Positions 12,501 to 24,500 of a stretch of DNA of 64,000 nucleotides are shown here, piece after piece. Made by a program: the position numbers and the translations under genes. A model generated the notes under the pieces. The model made no database searches and was not told the origin of the DNA. It saw nothing but the letters and a program-made list of their open reading frames with translations. Within the stretch, counting starts at the first letter, position 1, and every line of letters starts with the position of its first letter. This DNA comes from Hirundichthys speculiger (Eukaryota; Chordata; Actinopteri; Beloniformes; Exocoetidae): NCBI GenBank assembly GCA_018398805.1, contig JAGFBZ010002829.1, forward strand, positions 1,538,001 to 1,602,000. Direction: 5' to 3'.

Positions 12501-15500
12501 TCTGGGAATAATGATTGATTACATTTAGATATAAAAAGCACATTAGAGACACAACCAGTATGTTAACGTTTCCTGTCTGGTGAAGAGGAAGTACTGATTC
12601 TGATGGTATCTGTTTGTATCAAGGTTCAATGTTTACCGTATATACAGTAGTTAAAAAGCTAACATGGCACCTTGCTTCTCAGGCTGAACTTGAGAGCAAG
12701 TTCTTAACACATCAAAAAGGAAGAGCAGGCTCAGAAATGTTTATTTCGCTCATCAAATGTACATTTCTTTTACTTCGGTAAAATGATTTGGCTTTAAAAG
12801 TTGCTATCACCAATGTTACAACTTTAAGTTAAAAGCATGAGAAAATACTAAACCCAGTGTAAATTGGCCGCAGCTTAAAGAAAACAATAAAATTATTTCA
12901 TAACATGTTCTGATCTTTTAGCATTATTTTATTAGTATCAAATTTATATCATGAAGATGTAGTTTATGGCAAAGGCTTAATTTGAAAAGAAAAAAAACCC
13001 CTAATTGTCAGGTATATTTAGTTTGAATTCTACAGTTATTGATATTTACCTCCACGGTGCATTGAAGGAATAACCCGGCGGTCTGTAAAAGTGTCGGTGC
13101 TCTCGTAAATGTCGACCACTCTTTCCATTCTCTCCCTTCCATCATCTCCTTTACTGTATCTCATGGTTAAGGCACAGTTTGGTTCCTCATAAATGTTAAA
13201 AGACATCTTAAGATGTGCAACATCTGGGAGTTTCGTTTATTTCACCCAGTGCTGTCACTCTAATACTCTACCAGTACTGCAAAGTAAAATTTTGACAGAT
13301 TTTTTTTTTCTCCTAAAATGCAACTAGACCCTCAGTATTCTGATGCTGCTGCCTGGATTTGCTTTACTGCTTACTGTTTGTCTCTCTTTATGTTGCTGTT
13401 AACTGTTGGTGATAACTGAGCCTAAAAAGGAAGTATTCAGGATGTTGTGACAGGAAAGCATGCACGCATTCAGTGCTTTATCTCTGTTTATCTCTGAACA
13501 GAGATAACTAAAAGGGCAATAGATTTTTTTTATTATTAGACCTATAGGGGAGTCTACATTTATATGGCGTAAAAGGTGTCTTCATTTACTTTGTTTTTGC
13601 TTCTCTGAGAGCAACATTTTGTAAATACGAGTACAATTTTACTGCAGATGTGCTTTGTTGTGTTCTTATCGATGCAGTTTTTCTTTTTTTCCTTTTTGGC
13701 ATCATCTTACAATCTCAGATACTCTCAGGAAAGGAAGCTGAACTACCTTCATCCATCAGTCTGTCACACAGATGGGTTTGCTACTTTTGTTTTTTATTTT
13801 ATTCAGATATGCTAGTTTTTAGTAGACATATACATTATGGGCCTAAGTTTATAAAAAGTGTATAAAATATGAATGAAGTTCTGAATATAAATAGAGATTT
13901 AAATCTTACCCTCATCAAAGTATAGGACTGCTAATGGAAATGTTTTATTTCTGTCTGCATTGTTTTCTTAGCACAGTTTAAAGATAAGGCAGAAATATAC
14001 AACATAAGCCCTCAAAAAAGATTCCCTGTTAATGTCTGTGTTATTTCTCTGATATTCCACAACACCTTGAGTTGTTTGTTTCTAAAATGGATATTAACTT
14101 GCAGAATCGTAGACAGATTACCATTTCATAAACGGTAGCATTCAATGGAAATCAAAGTCGGCTTCAGTGTGGAGCACTGTCGTGGGTGTCATTTATCCAG
14201 CACCCCTCAGTGCCCCTGTTTGTCCCACAGTTAGGACTCTGGTCTGGCTCCATCTCTATAAACCATCTATAAATATGTATCTGACGCCCGGGTCTATCTA
14301 CAGTTTCATGTATTGATCATTTGTTCATTGCTGCTATTCTGTGACAGCCAAGGTCTCTGGGAATGAGCCTTGGCTTCCACTCACGAAATGATATGCCTGC
14401 AGAACACACAACATAAAGTGAAAAGCCTGATGAGTCCATTTGAGAGCCATTGTATACTGTATACTCATTTGCTGTGCTTGATCACAAACCTGCTGAAGAA
14501 AATGTAACTGCACTGTGTGAAGCTGACCAAAGGGGTTTTGGGAAACTGTCTCTAATGACCACTCACAGCAGTATCCTCATATCAGGCTGCAGCAACTGAT
14601 GAGCAACTTTTCTGTCACTCTTCTCTTTCAGGGGCCAGCTGGTCCCGTTGGAGATACAGGTGTACCGGGACCACAGGGACCTCCTGGGCGACAAGGACCC
14701 AGCGGCCGCTCCATTCTTGGGCCCCCGGTAGCCTTCTGTCTCCAGCTTTTCAACTGCACTGTTGCCATTTTTCTTTTTTATAAAAACTTGGACTTAACAT
14801 GTGTTGACATTTTATCTGCAGGGTGCTGCAGGAGAGAGGGGTCAAAAAGGTGAAGTAGGACAACAAGGATCACAGGTAAAAGAAAAAAAAAAAAACCAAC
14901 TGTCCATTCACCATTTTCTGTCTATTCTGGGGTTACATTAAAATATTGAAATTAAACTGATGTCAAACAACTTGACAGTTCTTAAAGCATTTTTTTTTAC
15001 TTTCAACTCACTGTTAGTAAGATACCAAACATCTAAATGTGTAGAAAACTAAAAAAAGAAATAAAATAAATTAAAAAAAATCAATTTCATGGTAATATGA
15101 CCTTGTGGAAAAGAATTGTTGTAATTCTTTTTCCATATAGTGCAGGCTGATTGCTGTTCCTGAGTTTGTCCATGAAGCATAAATAGAGTGAAAAGTAAAG
15201 TCAGGTTGTTGTTTTGAAAAGTATCTTAATTATGCCTTCAACCCGAACAAGTCCCTAACTGTGAGATTAAATCATTAATGGCTTGTTGAATTTATTAAAG
15301 GCAAGAATTTTTGAAATATTATCTTTTTCTGTGCTCAAGAACATACATAAATTGATGTCTAAAATGACTATCGTCTCAAAAACTTCAGAAAACTAAACAG
15401 CCCTTTCATTTTTTTTAATCATAGCCTCCTAATTTTGAAAATGTACCTTTGGTGAGCCGTTCAGATTTAAAGACATTATGACATTACAGACTGAGAGCAG

Positions 15501-18500
15501 AGTAAATTATGCATACCTTGTACCTTGGAAATTGTATCTACTTTGAAATAAGGGAAACATCTCCTTTAGAACATTGACTTTTAGAACTGAGTCTGACTTT
15601 TCCTTCTCCTGCTATTTCAGGGAGTTCCTGGGAGACCTGGAACTCAAGGGAGGGAAGGACCGCCAGGACCCCGAGTGAGTCAACTTTATGTTTATATTTA
15701 ACCTGCCACTGTTAACCAGGAGCTACATCCAGTTTACTAGTCTGGATTAAACTCTGAAAAAAAAATGAAATTAAAGTTTTGACCACTAGGGGCAGTTTCC
15801 AAAAGCAAGACAACCTGCACTGACACGCATGTTCAATTACCCAAATATAGTTACAGCCTGGTTTAAAAAATTGTTTTGGTCTGAACAGTTAGAAAGATAA
15901 AATTTCATAAAGTCATAAATGCATGCATAATTAGGGTGTGATCTTTTGTTGATGGCTGTTTCTAGTTAATGGCTGACTTCTGATCTGCTAATCATTCTTG
16001 CTGTAAAGTGTGGATTGTTGGGATGTTAATGGTAATAAAAGATCACTGTGACCAGTTTTGGTTGGTCTGGAAGGATTCTGGGAAAAGCTTAGCAAAGCAG
16101 CCTCAAGCAGCAGCAGTTTCTGCATTTAAAATGTACAGCATTTGCATAATACTTTGATGTTGAATTTAAAAACTAAAGACAAACACTGAAGTCATTAGTA
16201 AAATGAAGAAATCCAAAAAACAAAACAAAACAAAAAAAAAAAACCTATCAACCAGCTATCACACTTTTATTGACACAAAACATCTCGTTTTACATTTACA
16301 GGGCCTCCTTGGCAAAGATGGGCCAGCGGGCAGACCGGGCCCCCCAGGGTCTATGGTAAGTCATTGTAAAACTTATGAAATGATAATGGAAAAAAGAAGG
16401 TACACCCTCCTTCAACAATGTACATCCCAAAATCCTACATTCAGTCTTGTTGTGGAACTTACAGCTTTAAATACTTCATACAAGTTTTGTTTGTTTGTCC
16501 TAAAACATATATAATTTGTACTCAAGCTACAATATAAATAATTATAAATGTTATTTGTTGTTTAGAGACTTTTCAGTTATCTGTAGACATTCATTACTTT
16601 TTTCTGTTTTTGTTTTTTTTTTTTTGTTAGTTGTGTTTGTGGTTTTTAATAAAACTGAACCGCATGATTTATCTGTAAGAGTAGAACTGAAATGTGGATA
16701 TAATGCAGTGCATTTCAGAAGATACTGTCAGATATGAATCAGCACCTCTCCAAGTCAGGTTAAGTGAGACTGCACTTTTTTTAGGACCGTTGTTGAGCTA
16801 ACTGGAATTATTTTTATTTATTCTTATTTTTTTGCTTTGTCTTTTTAGGGGACACCAGGAGCTCCAGGATCCCCAGGAAGTACTGGCACTCCAGGAAAAC
16901 AGGGAGAACTGGGACCACCGGTGAGTCAGTAAACATAGCTCTTTTCTTCACCAATCTGGGATTTATCTTTTTATGTGCATTTTTCAGCACCTTTCTCACA
17001 AATGCTGCTTTGGTAAGAAACCTTGCCCACTGTGTAAATATCCAGGAGGCAACAGGATATGGTGTCAGACAAACAGAGACAGCACACGTTGACTAATGCG
17101 TCTGTCAGCAGGTTTAACAGTTGCTTGTTCAGTCTGACGCTCGGTTGGCTTGTTTGACACCGACACACACTCACACACGAGGACATGAGTAAAGTGAATT
17201 CATGTTGGCATAGCAGTGGAGATTTAGATAAAAGAAAAACTTGTCTGACCCTGAAACATAGATAATTTAACCCATTTCGTGCTGCTGAAACAACATCAAA
17301 CCCGTCAGTGCAATTATTTTTTTTTCCTTCATTAAAAACCAATAATCATATTTCCCATTTTCATTATTCCTAACAGAATTTCTGATGGCTCATAATTCTC
17401 CTTTTCAGAACTCAGAACTGGTACCAGCTTCCTAAATAGGTGCCCCCCCCAGTCTCTGTCACACTCACAGTCTCAGCTCACCATCTCTGCACGCTGGCTT
17501 TGACTTTAAGACAATATTAAAGTGCACCTCATGAATGGACTGTGCAGTGCAGCTCTGCCTCCATTACCCTATATTTATGAGAGTAAGGCTTTCATTGGTG
17601 TAAATAATCACTAAATGTTTGTTGACAATGTTGCTGTTCAGCTTGGCAGTACTGAACATATTTTTGAGTTTTGCTCACACATTGACTTTTGCTTAAGCAA
17701 AAGTAATTCTCATTTCGAAGCCATCTCCAAAGATGAAGTGACATTAATGTGGAAGGTGATAAACATCATTGCTGTGATGAAATACTGTGAAGCGTGTATT
17801 TGCATGTGCGTGGGTGGACCACAGATAATACTTCTCAGCCAAATAACACGCTGTTTTCACTGCTGGTCGCAGTGACCGCAGGTTTCCCTGGTGATTTAAT
17901 AGATAAAAATGTACAGTAGCAAGTTTTTCTGCAAAACATTATTACGTGACAGAAGAAAGTTTTATAACAGTACAAGGTTTTACTTATGCAGCCTTTTTAC
18001 CATCTGTTGTATTTCTTCTCATATTTGCATAATGTACAAATCCCATATATTTTTGGATGAATCTGAAAATTTCCTTTATAGATTTATCTTTATCCACTTT
18101 TTTACGTGTTTTTCATTATTTTTTGTCTTGGATCTGTTATAAGTGTGTATTTATTGAAAGACTGGCTGCAAATACGTGTGCTTTTCTTTGAGTTCGTGTT
18201 TCTCCGTTTCTTCTTTTACTCTGCTTTTAAGACGATAGCTTGATTTGGTACTGAAGGATTTATCACTGTGGTGATAAAATTAGTCAGTGTAAGTCAGTAA
18301 AAACATCTAAAAAGGTTTTATTCAGACAATCTAAACACACATGGTGAGAGATGAAATTAAAAAGAGAAATGTAGGTATTTATATATGCTTTCATAGCCTT
18401 TCTTAGTTTGATCAATGTGCCAAATTTTATAGTTAGCTTTTATAATCAACTCTCTTCTGTTGCAGGGTCCTCCTGGAAGCAAAGGGGAGAAGGGTGAACG

Positions 18501-21500
18501 GGTGAGTGTCTCTGTCCTTTAGGCACTAATGGTCTTTATGTCTGAATTACTAAACAAGAAAAAAGTACTCCACGCAGAAACTGGTCATCGGGTTAGTTTC
18601 TGTTCATGCTTGGTATTAAAATAGATATAAGCGTTTTCAGTCATTATTTTATGGGCTTCAATCCACACAAACCCACCGCCATAAACTTTTGTGAATGATT
18701 TCTGCTGTTGATATTTATGACAGATTCTGACAGGATGTCCGACTCAGGGTTCAAAGAGATTTCTGAAGGAGGACCATGATAAATCCTCGAGAATAGCTAT
18801 TTGTGCACAAGTTTTAAATGTAAGACGTTACTATTACATCACGCAAAGGAGTCTGATCTGATCTGAGCCCGTTTATGGTCAAAATCGACTGATGAATGCT
18901 GTAATGTGGCTCATGTTAGGGAACCCAGTATATGATGTCATGTTTGTCCATGAATATATTTTTCCATAAATGAATGTAAAAAAAAGTTCAAATCTGAACC
19001 ACTTCATCTGTTTAAAATACCTAGAGCTAGGTGTGGATTCACATGTTAACAACATCAGCAGTACAGCAATGATCACAGCTGGAAAAATGGCAGATAGAAA
19101 ACATGGGATGAACAGTATAACCATCCTGCTCCCAGTTTATAAAGTTCTTCAGGACATGAGATAAACTGGGAATAACAGTATTTTGTTTCCGTCTTCAGGG
19201 TGACCTCCAGTCAACAGCATCAGTTCAGGCCATCGCCAGGCAGGTCTGCGAGCAGCTGATCCAAAGTGGGTGTCAACGTTTATAGTGTCACCATGACCCT
19301 TTTAAAGTGTTGTTTAAAAAGTTTATCAGAATTAGGGATAATCTGCACAAAACAATTTAAGATTACTCGTCAAGTGTGACTAGTCTGCCTAGTAAATGGT
19401 CTTGAGCAGTGGTTCTTTTTACTTTTAATACTGCGTACCACCTGAGAAACTGTTCAGCTCTCTGAGTACCACCATGATGACCAATTTTGAAATATAGCCA
19501 TATATGCCTTCTCAATTAGCTTTAAACAAACAGAGATATTTATTTCTTATTGTGGTTATTTATTGTTGCCTGAATTGTTACTTTACTGAATCAGACATTT
19601 ACAACTCTATCCAACAATTCTCACATACTCATATATTTACATACTTATATATATGTATACATATTTATAATATATCGTATGTTTCCGATTTTTTTAAAGT
19701 GAAAATGTGGAAAGTCATGACCTTCCCCCGCGTACCACCAGAGAGCCCTCGCGTACTGGTGGTATGCGAGTGAAGTACAAATCCGGTTTGTTACCAAATC
19801 ATCAAATGTCTTCAAGTTTTAGAGGACATGCAGTTGGGGAATTTATACCCATTCTATGTGCTGTTTCCACCATCTAACATACAAGGTAGTCAATCCACTT
19901 CAAGGTCCGACATGTTTTGCCTCTTTAGCGTGATTTAGAATACTAGATATAATGTCTCCTTTCATTTGTTGTTCATTCACTATATCCTGTCCGAAATCAT
20001 TCAAGTGCAAATTCTTCCATTTTGGGTCAAATGATGGAAATACATCTTTTTTCTTTTTCCTGTTACAGGCCACATGGCACGCTACAACTCCATTCTGAAC
20101 CAAGTACCCAGTCCACCAGTGTCCATTCGCACAGTACCCGGACCCCCAGGTGAGCCTGGTCGACAGGGATCCCCAGGGCCCCAGGGAGAACAGGGACCAC
20201 CAGGAAGACCAGGCTTTCCAGGACAAAACGGGCAGAATGGAAACCCAGGAGAAAGAGGTAAAGCAGTCAATAAAGACTGCCAATAAAGGAGATGCACTGT
20301 GATGAGCACAATTTGGAGAGCAACTTCAGATATATTCTGTTTTCTGTTATCAACCAGTTGTGGATGTGCTAAAACCACATCACAGCTGCACAAAGTGTAG
20401 AAGAGACTCATCAGCTACTACTGACATTGCAGTCTGGATTACTAGACTTTGTGTAGATACTCATGAAAGACAATTCACTTCTTTCACTTCTTCTCATTGC
20501 ACACTTTTAAAAGTGTTCCATGCCTTGTTGTTCAAAAGGCATGTAATATTGGCTGAGTGATCTATCAGTGGTTATCTGTAGTGTGAAAATTTGAGCTTCA
20601 GAAAGTGTAAACTTAGCTTTCTGTATGTCTGTGGGAGGTCTTACCCATGTAGAAAGAAAAAAACAGATGTACCAACTGCTTCAAAGAGACATCTTGATTA
20701 AGATGTTTATCTTGTCTACAGGCAGAAATCAAAATCAGCTGTGTTTCTGTCAAAAATGTCAGCATCTTTTAGCACTTTTATTAACGCCTGTGTCCAGGGC
20801 AACCAGGGGAGAAGGGTGAGAAAGGATCTTCAGGGGTTGGTGTCCAAGGCCCCAGAGGACCACCAGGACCTCCTGGTAAGTGGACCCATCACCAAGGCAT
20901 TCCATATGAATCCAGTCTGATCTCAGTCTGGTCTTGATTAGGGGTGAGTATTGGCAAGGACCTCGCAATATGATATGTATCATGATACTTGGGTCACAAT
21001 ACGATATTATCACAATATGGTGATATCATGATACATTGCGATATTCTACCCAGTTAATATCAAAATTAAAAGTAGAGATGAAAAATCAAGTTGCTGTATA
21101 TGTTCAGATGACACTGATCATTCAGAGGACAAATTGAGTCAAAACTATTTGCTTCAAAACAACCTATTTATTGTTTATTAGTGTTTTTGCACATTTAAGT
21201 ATTCATAATGCGTCTAATACACGTCTAATACATGAATACATGAATTTTCCTAAAAAATCGATTTTAGGAGCTGAAAAATCCATATTATATATATATATAT
21301 CTCTATATATATATAGAGATATATATATCTCTATATATATATCTATATATATATATATATATATGAAACTATAATATATATTATGTGAATGAAATCTTAG
21401 ATACCAAGTTTAGACTTCTAAAATCTCTTTCCGACATCTTACCAGGTGTCCAAGGACAAGGCAGACCAGGAAGCCAGGGCCCATCAGGGAGACCTGGAAA

Positions 21501-24500
21501 TCCTGGAGCCCCTGGTCGATCAGGAGTTCCTGGACCAATCGGCCCTCCAGGACCTCCAGGATACTGCGACCAGAACTCCTGTGTGGGCTACAATGTCGGA
21601 GGTATGTCTGGTCCAAAGTAATCCCTACAGTGATTGTAAGTCTATTACATTTGCATCACTTAAGAATCTTGATGCCGAACTACAACTGAGTTGATCTTTG
21701 TGTCAACCATATTATTAGTCAACACAGGCATTCACAGTGATTGCTGTAATGACAGCAATAGACCAAGTTTCTAGTAACACTTACATAAAACCTCAAATTT
21801 TGTAATAAACAGACATTTAATGTTTTCTTCCACTGATGATAACAGCAAATAACTTACTTAAAATGCATATAAGTGTAAACTGTATAACTGAGCATGAAAG
21901 CACCTGAATGCTGTTAATACCTTTTGGTTTGAGGGTCATCAGGTGTAACATCTAATTCATTTGGTTGCTTTTCATGTGTTAAAGCTCCCATTGAATTAAA
22001 CGGGTTGCATGCCAATGAAGTCATCCATCCCACACTCAGTGTATTTGAAGGTGAAACGCCCTGAAATACACTCACAGTTAAGATACTGAATTCCATTTTA
22101 CTACCACCAGCTCCTCTGTGTGTGTCTTCGGGTTGCATGTCTGAAACACACAATAAATTCATATTGAGACAACAATTTTTAAAATTTTGCTCAATTTTCA
22201 ATATCTCAGTACACTGAGCTTGTTTCGGAGAGCAAACATCCAAACAACAAGGTGTCCTGAAAGATCAACTGTGAGGAAAATGAGCTTCTTCAGTATTTGA
22301 GTCCTCAGAATTGTCTGTCAGTCACTACCCTTAAAACATTAGACACACAAACAAGCAAACATTTGTTGGGTCCAATTTTTAAACCTACATTTAAATGGTA
22401 ATTAGTGCAATTTCAGCATCAATGCTCCAAACCTCAGAATGTTTGTCTTTAAAATAGCTCAATTTGGTACCAGGTGGGGTTTTAAAAAAAAATTCATTCG
22501 GGGGTCTGAAAAGGGACTAAATATGCCAGATAAACTGTGTGACAGTATTACTTTAGAGTTTTTATGTTGCACATTCATCAGTTGAAAATTAGCTTTCTAC
22601 TTCACAAGAAAATGAAATGTGGAGAAAGAGGAAAGTGATTTAGAAAACAAAACAAAACAAAGTATTTACATCAAAGTAAAATATTTCCCAAACTGCTTAA
22701 TGTGAGATGTTACATAAGATTTTGATTGAGCTAGCCAAGAGGAGCACTGGCTTTTACCAACATTTGTTAGCTCAGAATTCAATTCAATTCAATTCAATTT
22801 TATTTATATAGCGTCTGTTACAATGTCAATTGTCTCTAGGCACTTTACAGAGACCCAGAGCATGAAGACAACACAGAGATTAATCATGAGTAATTAGACA
22901 TCAACTGTAATAATTTGCAAATTAAACCAAGTTTTCACTTGATTACATCCCTAAGAAAAATATATCTCGTAATGAATTGGGTGGACCAACCTTCTAATCC
23001 ATTAAGCCCTGATGCAGTATTAAGGGCACTGCAGTTTTCATGCTTAGAGGGGTTATGAATGGCTTCAGCTGTCTTGACATTCTTGAGTACTCTTCTGCAG
23101 TATGCACCTGCATGATTTATCTGCAGCCAAATCACTACTGAATTCTGCATCTTAACATGTTGGTGTTCAGCTATTTAGGTGTCGGGAGTGTGGGATTGGT
23201 CAAATACTGAAAAGATGCTCTTTGAAGGGTTTTCTTGACATAAATTTGAACAACTTCAAATCAAGTGAGCAGACCTCGATGGAAATATTTACGCCATTCT
23301 GTTTTAATACGGATAACTGGATTCATCTGAGCTACATGTAGAAACCAGTAAATATTCAAATTGCAGAAAACCCCTCAGGAGTTGTCTTTAGCCATTAAAT
23401 GCATGATTGTGTTCGTGTTTGATGTGTGTCGAGGTTAAACGTTGCATGGTACTAGTTCACACTGTAGAACTCGTAGCCGGCCGGGTTGTCATGTGAGTAA
23501 CACCTGCACTTTGTAATCATTCTTTTTATGTTTTTGTTTGTGTCTGTCCATCTCTGTCTGTTCGCCATCCTCTTGTTTTGCATTTTTATGTATTTATTTT
23601 TCTTAACCAGCACAGCATTATAGTGACTACTGAGCCACATTTCACAAACACCCAAAGCAACAACTGCATCGTGGCTTTAACCGTTTCAAAAGCTGCAAAA
23701 TACTCAGTCAGTGCATCAGTTGATTAGCTGCTCCAGACATAAACATTGTTATATACCTAGAGTTGCTGTGATTGTTTACTTAAAATGATTTTTTTTTTAC
23801 TTGTCTTTGTCACAAATGTATAGTTAATCACACATCTTTATACTTTAAACTATTGATCAGACCAGAAATAACACTTTTACTCATAAAGTGCAAAAAGTAT
23901 AAGAATATTATCTTTTGGCCTCTTATAGTTACAGCAGTCGATGTATCATTTTGAAGAATAACATGTTCATTAATTGATACTAAAACCAATTATGAATTGC
24001 ATATTGAACCAATCATAAAGCGGTATATCATAAAGCATTGGATTAAATAAGATTGCACAGAGGTCCATCCATCCATCATCTATCCGTGCTTCCATATTAT
24101 TCAGAGAACAGGGGTCTGCTATCTCAGTCTTTTGGGTGTGAGGCAGGAGCACACCCTGGACAGGCTGAGGTCACAGTCATTTTAGGGAGTATATGATGGT
24201 CATAATAAAGCAGTCATACCTTTACAGTGTTTTTGGCATTTCCCAAAAGAAGGCTGTAACTGAATATGTCTTTGTCTAATTCATCATCTCTTTATCCTCT
24301 GACTCTTATAATCAGTCTGCATCATGAACTTGGAACTTGTTTCATGAAAAAGATAATAGTAATTCAAAAAAACAAAGTATCAAGAAGCCTAGAGAACATT
24401 TGTACTCGTGGGACTGTTTTAAGCACTGGGTGAAAAACAAGAATGCAACTATTTGGGATATTTCAGGTTTTCAAGAATGAGTCAAAATAAAATCAGGTTT

